Origin: Fibrobacterota bacterium
Lineage (GTDB): Bacteria; Fibrobacterota; Fibrobacteria; UBA11236
Assembly: GCA_028287505.1 (NCBI GenBank)
Contig: JAQBPN010000007.1
Location: 52,120-116,119, forward strand
DNA: 64,000 nt
Direction of reading: 5' to 3'
Shown: positions 1 to 8,574 of the stretch, piece by piece
Numbering within the stretch: position 1 is the first letter of the stretch
How the letters are laid out: every line of letters starts with the position of its first letter
Made by a program: the position numbers and the translations under genes
The notes under the pieces: model-generated
Told to the model about the DNA's origin: nothing
The model's database searches: none
The model's input: only the letters and a program-made list of their open reading frames with translations

Positions 1-2305
1 GGACCGCGTACGCGGCGACCAGTTGCGCGAAGTCCAGGGCCTGGGAGAAATCGTAGGCGGGCTTCAAGGGAAGGTAGACGTGGATGCCCCGGGACCCGGA
101 GGTTTTCGGGAACGCTTTCAATCCCAATCCGTCCAGGATTTCCTTCAGGTACAAGGCCATGCCGCATACTTCCGGGAAGGGGACTTCCTGGGGATCGAGA
201 TCGAATACGATCCAATCGGGCCGGGAAAGCCCGGGCGCGTGGGAGAGCCAGGGATGCATGGGAATGACCGCCAGGTTGGCGAGCCACAACAGGGTCTCCC
301 GGTTTTGGCAAAGCACGTAATGGACCGCTGATCCGTCCGCCTCCTTGACCGGCAGGGTTTCCACGAAAGCGGGGGCGCTCTTCACGTCGTGTTGGTAAAA
401 GGGCGGCGCCCCGATGCCGTTGGGGAAGCGCTTGAGGATCAGGGGTCGATCCTTGAGATGCGGCAACAGGAAGGGGGAAACCGAATCGTAATACCGGGCC
501 AGGTCGGCTTTGGTGTAGCCATCCTCGGGCCAGAGTTTCCTGTCCGGATGGGTAAGGACCGGACCCGGGGCGGATGCGGAGGCCGGCTTAGGCGTCTTGG
601 CGGGGCGATTCGATTTTGCAGGGGGGACAACGGTTGCCATGGCTTCTTCCTTCAGCGTTTCCGCCGGCCGGGGGACTTCGCGCACGCACGCTTTCGGATC
701 TTTGTCCGGACGCAGGCCCATGAAAATGGGCTGCCGCATCCGCCCGTCTTCCGTCCACTCCGCGAACTCGGCTTCCGCCACCAGTTTGGGGCGAAGCCAA
801 TGGACTTTTTCATTGGTCTTGGGAACTTTCGCGAAGGGGCTGGCCTTGACCCGCAAAGGCTCCATGAATCCATATACGTCCTTGAGAAGCTTGGCGTTGA
901 ATCCGCCTCCCACATGGCCCGCGAATACGAAATCATCCCCTTCATAGAGACCCGCCACCAGAGAGCCGAACAGGGCGCGGCTTCCCCGCGGTTCCGTAAA
1001 GCCGGCTATGACCACTTCCTGCCGGAGCTTGGCCTTGATCTTGAGCCAATCCGCGCTGCGGCCGCGGATGTATGGGCCCGCCTTCAATTTGGCGACCACG
1101 CCTTCCAGGCCCAGGCTGACGGCCTGCCGGAACACTTCCGTTCCGCGTTCCCCGAAGTGCTCGGAAAAACGGATGGGCCCGGGGTCGCCAAAGGAAGCGG
1201 GCTCCGGGATGATTTTGCGCAAAACGGTTTTTCGATCCAACAGGCCGCAGGCGGTCAGATCCCATCCTTCGCAGAAAGGCAGATCGAACGCATAATAGAC
1301 GATGCGCCCCTCCCCGCCGGGCCGCACCTTGCCCTTGAGGCGGTTCTGCAAAAGCTGGAAGCGGGGAACGCCTTGGCCGTCGAGGGCCACGATTTCCCCG
1401 TCGATCAGGACGGATCCGGCCGGGACGCTTTCCGACGCGGCCAGGATCTCCGGAAACATCGCGTTCAGGTTTTTGCCGGTGCGGGAAACCAGGTGGATGC
1501 CATGGGAATCCTTGCGCAGCAAGGCGCGCCAGCCGTCCCACTTGGTTTCGAAAATCCAATCGGGATCATCGAAAGGCTTATCGGCGAGGGTGGCCAGCAT
1601 GGGTTCGATGGAAGCGGGCAGGGGGTTCGGCTTGGCGCCCCGGGGCCATCCGTCCAGCGCGGCCTTGGAGGAAGCCCGCTTCACTGGTTTGGATTCGGTG
1701 GCGGCCCGCTTCTTGGGCGGACCGGAAACCTTCCGCAACGCCTCTTCCGGGATTTCGAACCCCGGAGGTTTTTCCGTGCGGGCCCCATAGGGCAGGATCA
1801 AGGCCGGCTGCCAATCCGCTTCGGCGGCATCGTCCTTCTTCTTGAAGAACAGCCATTGCCGATCATCACGAGAGGTGCGGATGAGCATGAATCCGCCCTT
1901 GAGCTTTTCCCCCGCGAATTCGAGATGAAGCCTGCCGTTCCGGTACTGGTCGAGAGGATTCCCGCCGGGAGGAACGGAATAGGTACCGGTATCCCAGATG
2001 ACCATCTGCCCGGCTCCGTATTGGCCGTCGCCGATGGATCCCTGGAAGGTCAGGTATTTGACGGGATGATCCTCCGTCTCCACGGCCAGGCGGCGAACCT
2101 TGGGATCGAGAGACGGGCCCTTGGGAATCGCGAACGATTTGAGCACGCCGCCCATCTCCAGGCGCAGATCGAAATGGAGTCTGGAAGCGTGGTGTTCGTG
2201 CACTACGAAACGGCCTCCGGGTCCATTCTCCACTTTCGCAGGGGGCTCCGGGGTCCTTTTGAAATCCCGTTTCCCGCGGTAGGCGGCGAGAGCATGGCGT
2301 ACCAT
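1..2305 (-). CDS. ligD: ATP-dependent DNA ligase D (LigD), C-terminus cut by window edge
   Basis: Multifunctional ligase of bacterial non-homologous end joining. It trims 3' ends, adds nucleotides and seals breaks held by Ku. About 768 residues are visible, in the order phosphoesterase (about 25-160), ATP-dependent ligase (about 230-530), polymerase (about 580 onward). The phosphoesterase has the HxHxxxRLHxDLRLE pattern, the ligase has the KWDGW nucleotidyl-lysine motif near residue 257 plus EGVVAK and a DWLKIK motif, and the polymerase has FDLDP near residue 700. The ATG at 2305-2303 is chosen because it precedes the conserved phosphoesterase start and has a GGCGGGG Shine-Dalgarno-like stretch. 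The gene begins 5 bases after the ku stop, so the two are an operon. The missing part is the last section of the polymerase domain, beyond base 1. Confidence 0.95.
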   Translation of the reverse strand, partial: MVRHALAAYRGKRDFKRTPEPPAKVENGPGGRFVVHEHHASRLHFDLRLEMGGVLKSFAIPKGPSLDPKVRRLAVETEDHPVKYLTFQGSIGDGQYGAGQMVIWDTGTYSVPPGGNPLDQYRNGRLHLEFAGEKLKGGFMLIRTSRDDRQWLFFKKKDDAAEADWQPALILPYGARTEKPPGFEIPEEALRKVSGPPKKRAATESKPVKRASSKAALDGWPRGAKPNPLPASIEPMLATLADKPFDDPDWIFETKWDGWRALLRKDSHGIHLVSRTGKNLNAMFPEILAASESVPAGSVLIDGEIVALDGQGVPRFQLLQNRLKGKVRPGGEGRIVYYAFDLPFCEGWDLTACGLLDRKTVLRKIIPEPASFGDPGPIRFSEHFGERGTEVFRQAVSLGLEGVVAKLKAGPYIRGRSADWLKIKAKLRQEVVIAGFTEPRGSRALFGSLVAGLYEGDDFVFAGHVGGGFNAKLLKDVYGFMEPLRVKASPFAKVPKTNEKVHWLRPKLVAEAEFAEWTEDGRMRQPIFMGLRPDKDPKACVREVPRPAETLKEEAMATVVPPAKSNRPAKTPKPASASAPGPVLTHPDRKLWPEDGYTKADLARYYDSVSPFLLPHLKDRPLILKRFPNGIGAPPFYQHDVKSAPAFVETLPVKEADGSAVHYVLCQNRETLLWLANLAVIPMHPWLSHAPGLSRPDWIVFDLDPQEVPFPEVCGMALYLKEILDGLGLKAFPKTSGSRGIHVYLPLKPAYDFSQALDFAQLVAAYAV

Positions 2306-2310
2306 TCCGG

Positions 2311-3153
2311 TTACCCCGCCTTTTTTCGATGATAATGCTTTTCCGCATGGGCGGCGTGGGCGGCCTTGGCGGGCTTGCCGCCCTGTTGCAGGCTCTGCTT
2401 GAGCCGTTCCATCAGGTCGATGACCTTGCGCTCGCCGCCCGCCTTCCCGCCCGCCTCCGCGGTCACGCCCATCCCGGCGTCCACTTTGCCCTGGATGGTC
2501 TCCTCCAGGCGGGCCCGATGCGTATTCTCGAATTCCCCGGCCTGGAAATGGCCCTTGAGCGTGCCGACAAGCTGCTTGGCGAGATCCAGTTCTTTTTTCC
2601 CCACGGAAGTATTGAGGGGCGGGAATTTGAGCAGCTTGGGATCCTCCATCTCCTCGACGAAGTGCATGAGGTTGAGGACGATGGCGGGGCCGTCGGCCTT
2701 GAGCGCGGCCAGATGCTCCTTGTTGCCGAACTGGATCTTGCCCACGCCGACCATGCCCGAAGCGCGTATGGCTTCGCGGAGGAGCACGTAAAGGTTCTCC
2801 GCGTTCTTTGCGGGCATCACGTAGTAAGGGCGCTCGTAAAGCTTGCCGTCGATCTCATCGTCCTTGACGAAGAGGCTGATCTCCAGATTGCGCGTGTTCG
2901 GCGCCTTGCCTTCTTCCAGCTCCTCCTTTTCCAGGGGGATGTAAGCATCCTTCTCGTGTTCGAATGCCTTGACGATGTCGTCCGCCTGCAGGATGCGTCC
3001 GCATTTCTTGCAGACCTTCTGGTAGCCGATGCGGCCGTGGTCCTTCTTATGGAGCAGGTGGAATTCCAATTCCTTGGATTTGAAGGTGGGATAGAGGGTG
3101 ATGGGAATGTTCACCAGGCCGAAGCTGATGGTCCCTTTCCAGGCTGCAGGCAT
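2311..3153 (-). CDS. ku: Non-homologous end-joining protein Ku
   Basis: Bacterial Ku homodimer that binds double-strand DNA ends and recruits LigD. The 280-residue product fits the usual length. It opens with the conserved core AAWKGTISFGLVNIP, carries a CKKCG pair near residue 50, and ends in a Lys/His/Ala-rich tail (HAAHAEKHYHRKKAG) that may contact DNA. The start at 3153 is chosen over an upstream in-frame ATG at 3303 because it sits behind GGGAGG and gives the family N-terminus. It is first in a two-gene operon with ligD (5-base gap). Confidence 0.95.
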   Translation of the reverse strand: MPAAWKGTISFGLVNIPITLYPTFKSKELEFHLLHKKDHGRIGYQKVCKKCGRILQADDIVKAFEHEKDAYIPLEKEELEEGKAPNTRNLEISLFVKDDEIDGKLYERPYYVMPAKNAENLYVLLREAIRASGMVGVGKIQFGNKEHLAALKADGPAIVLNLMHFVEEMEDPKLLKFPPLNTSVGKKELDLAKQLVGTLKGHFQAGEFENTHRARLEETIQGKVDAGMGVTAEAGGKAGGERKVIDLMERLKQSLQQGGKPAKAAHAAHAEKHYHRKKAG

Positions 3154-3631
3154 CCGGATACCTCCCGTATCACGTTGTTTCCGAAGGGACCGCGGCGGAG
3201 CGGTTCCCGGGGCCGCCCGAAGCCGACAGACCCATTGGGAAAATATGTTCGGCCGGCGGCGGGGGCAAACGCTTGGGAAGCTTGGGGCGGATCGGTGGAA
3301 CACGCCGATTGAGGCACCGACCGGCCACTCTGGCCACTCTAATAGGGGACCCTACGGAAAAGCCGCGTTTCCCAGGCTTCGCCCGGCCGGCGGCAAAACA
3401 CGAAGTTTGACCGGAAGCTGCAGACGGCGCTGGCAATCCGCATGGACATTCGCTCGAAGTTTTTACCGGGCCCGCCAGGCGGCGGGGAAATATTTGCAGC
3501 CTGCTTCCACGTCCGCTTCAACTACAACATCAAAAATCGCGCGAATTGGGGGGCTTTTTTGGTTTGCCGGGATTGGCATCGCGATTGCTTTGATACCCTG
3601 CATACCATAACCGCTTTCCGAAGGGGCGTAT
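3154..3631. other. Divergent intergenic region between ku and the merR-like gene
   Basis: About 480 bases with no credible gene. It must hold the divergent promoters for ku (minus) and the MerR-type regulator (plus), but I see no promoter strong enough to place. A 9-base tandem duplication (GGCCACTCT twice, 3323-3340) is the only repeat. A run of G and T near 3548-3562 precedes the plus gene. No RNA gene or palindrome stands out. Confidence 0.5.
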
Positions 3632-4015
3632 ATGTTTGCAGATACGATGGAAGTCATAGAAAAGAAAAACCAAGAACCCTTAATCAGTATCCGCGATGCC
3701 GCCCGCATCATCGGAGTTCCCCCCCATACCATCCGGTATTGGGAAAAGGAATTCTCCGATTTTCTGGTGGCTCCCCGCACGATGGGGAAACAGCGCCGCT
3801 ACGGTGACGCCCAGATCCACAAGCTGCGGACCATCTTCCGCATGCTCAAGGAAGAGGGTTATTCCATAGCCGGCGCCAAGCGCGCGCTTGCCAAGCAGAA
3901 CCAGGCCGCCAACCTCGGCAACAGCCAGGCCAGCGGAACCCTGCAGAGCCTGAGCGCGGAAATGGCGGAAAAAATCCTCGCATTGGTTAAGAATGAGCTC
4001 AGCTACCAGCTCTAG
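3632..4015 (+). CDS. MerR-family transcriptional regulator
   Basis: A 127-residue DNA-binding protein of the MerR type. Residues 18-85 form the winged helix-turn-helix: ISIRDAARIIGVPPHTIRYW is the recognition helix region, followed by the wing with QRRYG and a helix ending KEEGYSIAGAKRAL. The C-terminal 40 residues form a short dimerisation helix with no Cys metal site, so it is not a classic metal sensor. The ATG follows GAAGGGG. Its 3' end overlaps the next gene by 23 bases, so it is probably co-transcribed with and may control the glycosyltransferase genes. The effector is unknown. Confidence 0.85.
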   Translation: MFADTMEVIEKKNQEPLISIRDAARIIGVPPHTIRYWEKEFSDFLVAPRTMGKQRRYGDAQIHKLRTIFRMLKEEGYSIAGAKRALAKQNQAANLGNSQASGTLQSLSAEMAEKILALVKNELSYQL

Positions 4016-7000
4016 GAAGCCGCGCTACTCCGTAATCATCGTCACCTACAACTCCCGCGAGAACATCCGGGTCTGCCTGGATTCCCTGAGGAGGTGCGGC
4101 AGCATCGCAAGCGACGCGAATGCCGGAGGGTTGCACGAGATTATCGTGGTGGACAACGCCTCCCGGGACGGGACAGGGGATTACCTTACCGCCCAGGACG
4201 ATATCCGCGCGATACTCAACACGGTGAACAACGGTTTCTCGAAGGGTTGCAACCAGGGAGCCGCGATCGCCCAAGGCGATTACGTCATCTTCCTGAACCC
4301 GGATACCCTGGCCACGCCGGGATGGGCCGAAACCATGGCCCGCCATTTCCAGGACCCGTCGGTAGGCGCTGTCGGACCCGTATCCAATTACGTGGCCGGC
4401 CTGCAACGCCTGGACGCGAACCTTCCCGCCGAATGGCGCACCGCCACCAGCTTTCCCGGCAACGGCGCCGTGGAGGTGGCCGACAACCTGGCCCGCATCC
4501 TCAAAGAAGGCAATGCCGACAAAGGCGTGACGACGAAGCTGCTGATCGGGTTCTGCCTGATGATGCCGCGTCCGCTTTACGAATCCATGGACGGAATGGA
4601 CGAGAATCTCTTCCTGGGCAACGACGACCTTGACCTGAGCTGGCGCCTCCGCAACCTCGGCCGCAAGCTCGTCGTAGCCTCGGACGCATTCGTCTTCCAC
4701 GAGGGCCAGAAAAGCTTCAAGACCGAAGCCAAGACCACGGTCGATCGCCTCACCCAGGAATCGACCGATGCCATGTACGTGAAGCTGGTCCATCATTACG
4801 GCGGCCGGGACAAGGTTCCCGCCCCTCTGGAACTCTGGGGCATCGGGTGGTTCAACCCGTCCCCGTCCCTGTTGCACGGGGCCATCCCCGCATTGCCGGC
4901 TCCCGCCGGGCTTTCGAAAAACGTTGCTAAGAAAGAATCGGAGGCGAACGTGAAAAGCGAATCGCGCGAACTGACAGCCTGGAAAGCCATCACCGCCCTG
5001 GTCTACGTAGGTCCCGACGCGGAGAGTCCGGGATCGGAATCCGCCGCGTCCCGCCTGGAACGCACGCTGGCCACCCTACCGGCCCGTCCGGGAATCGAAA
5101 TCATCGTCCTGAATTGCTCCGGCCTGACCGCCGCGCCGGAAGCCCCCGCGGGCGCCACCCTGCGCAAACTCGATCTGGGATCCGGGATCCCGCTCAAACA
5201 GGCCCTGGAAATCGCCATGGCCCTGTTGCCGGGAAGCCACGGGCTTTTCTGCGTGGCCGGAGTGGAATTCTCGGCCATGTTCAACCATTGGCTGGACAAG
5301 CACGACCTGAACGCGCTCGGCGCGTCCTTGCCTCTTCCCCTGCGCATCGGGGCGGAGGACAAGGGTGCCGCGTGCGCCGCCTATGCATTCCTGGGCCGCA
5401 AGGAATGGCTGAGTGACGCCCTCGCGTCCATGCCCTCCGCGGACGCGAAAAGCGTCCTGGCCGCGTTGGGGGAACGCCTTGTCCGCGACGCCGCCGCTAA
5501 ATCCGCGTCCGGGAAATCCATCGATCCGCCCTGGTTGCTGGCCCGCGCCGCCGATCTGCCCGCGGTCGCCATCCCCGCCTCCGCCGCGCCGGTCGCGGCA
5601 TCCATGCCCAAGACGTCCAACGAAAGCTGGACGCCGGTCGCCCATTCCGCCTCGCGGCAATCCGCGCCCGGAAGCAAGTCCGGCGCCACCCTGGATGGTT
5701 TCAACCTTTATCCCGAAAGCCTGCGGTCCGCCATGCGCGGGTCCAAGGAGATCGGCTTCGCCGGCACCACGGCAGAGCAGCCCCCCACGTCCGGGCCGTT
5801 CTGCGCCTTCGATGCCCAGGGCAGCCTGGTCCCCGTCTCCGACCAGGACCTGATCATCCTCCGCGTCACTCCCGATCTGATCGACGGCCTATCCGAGCGC
5901 ATGGCCAATATCCGGCGCCAGGCCCCGGGCCTGATGCGCTTCATCGCGGTATTCAACGGAGCCGATGCCCGCCGCGTTCCAGCCACCTCGGCCCTGGCTC
6001 CCGTGGACCTCACTCCCGAAGGCATGCGCACCGCGCTGTGGCGCGCCGGCTTCGCCGTGACCGGCGAGCGGCCCTACCTGGGTTTTCCCAACGCGAATCC
6101 CGATGGCGCCGACCTGAGAGGCTGGTCCCAGCTGGAAGCGATTCCGCGTTCCGCGGCCCATCATACGGAAAAGATGGTCTCCATCGTCATCCTCGGTTTC
6201 AACCAGATGGAATACACCAAGAAGTGCATCGAGTCCATCCGCAAATACACGCGCCAGAAATACGAACTGATCCTGGTCGACAACGGCAGCAAGGACGGGA
6301 CGGAGGCCTTTTTCCGATCCATTCCGGGCGCGAAGGTGATCCGCAACGCCGAGAACCTGGGCGTGTCCAAGGGCTGGAACCAGGGCATGCGCCTGGCCAC
6401 GGGCGAATACATCCTCATCCTCAACAACGACATCATCGTCGGGCCGGACTGGCTGGAGAACATGGTGCGCCTGGCGGAAAGCGATCCGTCCATCGGCCTG
6501 GTGGGACCGCGCTCCAACTACATCGCGGGACCGCAGGTGGTGGCCGACGTGCCCTATAAGGCCGAAGGCGAGATCCAGGACTTCATCCGCCAATGGCAGG
6601 GACGGCACGCCCTTTCCGCCGCCGAGTTCGGCTTCATCAAGGGCTTCTGCCATCTGATTCCCCGCCGCGTGTTCGCCAAGGTAGGTTTCTACGACGAGCG
6701 TTTCGGAAAGGGCAACTTCGAGGACGACGATTATTGCATGCGCGTCCGCATCCACGGTTTCCGCGCCCTGTTCGCCGACGATTGTTTCATCCACCATTAC
6801 GGCAGCGTTTCCTTCAACCAGGAATCCGTCGACTGGCGCGCCCTCATGATCGAGAACCAGAAGAAATACGAGCAGAAGTGGGCCAAAGGCGCCGCGGCCG
6901 TCAACGACACCCAGGTCTCGGTTCCCGGAGAAGCTCCCGCCGCGATCCCCGCGCCGCGCTCCGCTCCCGGAAAACTCGAACAGGGCCGGATGGCCTACGA

Positions 7001-8537
7001 GAACGGCGACCTGAAACGCGCCCGCATCCTGTTCCTGGAAGCCCAGGGGGAAAGCCCCTCCGATCCGGAACCCTATTGCAGCCTGGGAGCCCTGATGTTC
7101 TCCGAAGGCGCCACCCAGGAGGCCGTCTCCTTTTTCATGAGATGCCTGAACCTGGATCCGGCCCATGCGGACGCGGCCCAGAACCTGCTGGATACCCTGT
7201 CGGCCCGTAACGGGGAAGTTTCCCCGGAGGAATGCGCCGCCCTGGTCTCCCGCTATCCCGGCAATCGCGTGTTCGCCGCCGCGCTCGCCTCCTCCGGAAC
7301 GCGCGCGGTCCCGGCGCAAGCCGCCCCTTCTTCTCCCGCCCCGGTTCCCGCCCAAGTGAAAACCGCCGGGCTTCCCGCCTGGACGCCCGCTCCCGCCGCG
7401 CCCGCCTTTCCGGCCTGGCAGACGGAAGTGGAAAACCTGATCGAATCCGCCAAATACACCGCGGCCATGGACCTCCTGGAAAGCCGCGTGAGGCGCAACG
7501 AAGATCCAGGCCCCTGTTACAACTACCTGGGCATCATCGCCCACGCCTGCGGCGACGCCGACCTGGCGCTGAAGAACTTCGCCACCGCCCTCAAGCATGC
7601 TCCCGGGGAAGCGGACATCCTCTTCAACCTCTCCGATACCTTGCTGGCGGTGGGACGTTCCGGAGACGCGGCCAAACTGCTGGAAGACTCGGCCCATAAG
7701 ACCGGAGTGGAGTCGGACCCGAACCTTCCCGATCTGGCCGCCACCGCGGAACAGATCCGCCATGCCATGTCCAAGGGCAGCGTGGATGCGGAACACCTGC
7801 TCGCCTCCCGCGACGCCAATCAACAGGCCGAAAGGCTGTTGCGTTCCGGCGCCCTGGCCGACGCCAAAGCCTACCTGGACGTCGCGCTGGAATCGGACGG
7901 CGGGGATTTCCGCGCCCTCAACAACCTGGGGTTGCTGGCCTGGTACCGGGAAGACGGGCAAGAGGCCTGGAGAAACTTCACGCGCTGCCTGGCCGTGCGC
8001 CCCGCCTGGGTCGACGCCCTGGTGAACGCCTTCGACACCGCCATCGTCCTGGGAGACATGGGGATGTTCGCGCCCTGCCTGGAAAACGCCCTGGCCTCGG
8101 CGCCCAACCACGTCCAGGCTTCGGCCATGCGCCGCCATATCCAGGCGCAAGGCCTCGCCATCCATTGCTTCAAGAGCTTCGACGAATTGGAAGCCAACGC
8201 CGCCGCCCTGCGCAAGGCCGAAACCGCCCTGGAGCAGGCGCGCCAAGGCGACGCCATCAACATCTACCTGGAGGCCCTGAAGATCCAGCCCCAGAATCCC
8301 CAGGTCTTCAACGGCCTGGGCATCATCGCCTTCAGCGAGAAGCGCTACGGGGATGCGTTCGGCCTGTTCGACGCGGCCGCCGGGCTGCACCCCACCGATC
8401 AGGACATCCTCCTGAATTTCTGGCAATGCGCCCAGGCCTTGCGCCGGGAGGGCGAAGTGCTTCCCAAGCTCAGGAATTCCCTGGAGCGGAATCCCGCCCT
8501 GGAAGACATCAAAGCGGTAATCAAGGAATACGCCTAG
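3993..8537 (+). CDS. Giant bifunctional GT2 glycosyltransferase with TPR repeats
   Basis: A cytoplasmic 1514-residue enzyme with two recognisable family-2 glycosyltransferase domains. Domain 1 (about 10-260) has YSVIIVTYNS, a nucleotide-sugar-site NPDT and GNDDLDLSWR. Domain 2 (about 727-960) has VSIVILGFNQ, LNNDI and FEDDDYCMR. Between them, residues about 325-480 keep a GT2-like pattern but lack the acidic motif, and about 590-720 resemble the C-terminal half of a methyltransferase (DLIILRV...LWRAGF). Both look like decayed modules. Residues 985-1514 are TPR-like repeats broken by Pro/Ala-rich linkers. TPR-GT2 enzymes such as SunS glycosylate peptides or proteins. It starts inside the MerR gene and precedes two related double-GT2 genes and flgM, suggesting flagellin or surface-protein glycosylation. 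The sugar and target are not determinable. Confidence 0.85.
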   Translation: MSSATSSRKPRYSVIIVTYNSRENIRVCLDSLRRCGSIASDANAGGLHEIIVVDNASRDGTGDYLTAQDDIRAILNTVNNGFSKGCNQGAAIAQGDYVIFLNPDTLATPGWAETMARHFQDPSVGAVGPVSNYVAGLQRLDANLPAEWRTATSFPGNGAVEVADNLARILKEGNADKGVTTKLLIGFCLMMPRPLYESMDGMDENLFLGNDDLDLSWRLRNLGRKLVVASDAFVFHEGQKSFKTEAKTTVDRLTQESTDAMYVKLVHHYGGRDKVPAPLELWGIGWFNPSPSLLHGAIPALPAPAGLSKNVAKKESEANVKSESRELTAWKAITALVYVGPDAESPGSESAASRLERTLATLPARPGIEIIVLNCSGLTAAPEAPAGATLRKLDLGSGIPLKQALEIAMALLPGSHGLFCVAGVEFSAMFNHWLDKHDLNALGASLPLPLRIGAEDKGAACAAYAFLGRKEWLSDALASMPSADAKSVLAALGERLVRDAAAKSASGKSIDPPWLLARAADLPAVAIPASAAPVAASMPKTSNESWTPVAHSASRQSAPGSKSGATLDGFNLYPESLRSAMRGSKEIGFAGTTAEQPPTSGPFCAFDAQGSLVPVSDQDLIILRVTPDLIDGLSERMANIRRQAPGLMRFIAVFNGADARRVPATSALAPVDLTPEGMRTALWRAGFAVTGERPYLGFPNANPDGADLRGWSQLEAIPRSAAHHTEKMVSIVILGFNQMEYTKKCIESIRKYTRQKYELILVDNGSKDGTEAFFRSIPGAKVIRNAENLGVSKGWNQGMRLATGEYILILNNDIIVGPDWLENMVRLAESDPSIGLVGPRSNYIAGPQVVADVPYKAEGEIQDFIRQWQGRHALSAAEFGFIKGFCHLIPRRVFAKVGFYDERFGKGNFEDDDYCMRVRIHGFRALFADDCFIHHYGSVSFNQESVDWRALMIENQKKYEQKWAKGAAAVNDTQVSVPGEAPAAIPAPRSAPGKLEQGRMAYENGDLKRARILFLEAQGESPSDPEPYCSLGALMFSEGATQEAVSFFMRCLNLDPAHADAAQNLLDTLSARNGEVSPEECAALVSRYPGNRVFAAALASSGTRAVPAQAAPSSPAPVPAQVKTAGLPAWTPAPAAPAFPAWQTEVENLIESAKYTAAMDLLESRVRRNEDPGPCYNYLGIIAHACGDADLALKNFATALKHAPGEADILFNLSDTLLAVGRSGDAAKLLEDSAHKTGVESDPNLPDLAATAEQIRHAMSKGSVDAEHLLASRDANQQAERLLRSGALADAKAYLDVALESDGGDFRALNNLGLLAWYREDGQEAWRNFTRCLAVRPAWVDALVNAFDTAIVLGDMGMFAPCLENALASAPNHVQASAMRRHIQAQGLAIHCFKSFDELEANAAALRKAETALEQARQGDAINIYLEALKIQPQNPQVFNGLGIIAFSEKRYGDAFGLFDAAAGLHPTDQDILLNFWQCAQALRREGEVLPKLRNSLERNPALEDIKAVIKEYA

Positions 8538-8539
8538 CT

Positions 8540-8562
8540 CCGTCCGGACAGGGTCCGGGCGG
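8540..8562 (+). other. Intercistronic hairpin between two glycosyltransferase genes
   Basis: A 10-bp stem with one T-G wobble (CCGTCCGGAC, loop AGG, GTCCGGGCGG) lies 2 bases after the stop at 8537 and directly before the TTTGGGAG ribosome-binding region of the next gene. There is no T tract, so it is not a normal terminator. It may be an mRNA processing or stability element that tunes expression of the downstream gene. Confidence 0.6.
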
Positions 8563-8574
8563 TTTGGGAGATCT

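Noticed and set aside
389..2332. A 647-codon plus-strand frame over ligD
   Set aside because: The minus-strand LigD reading shows catalytic motifs; the plus frame has none.
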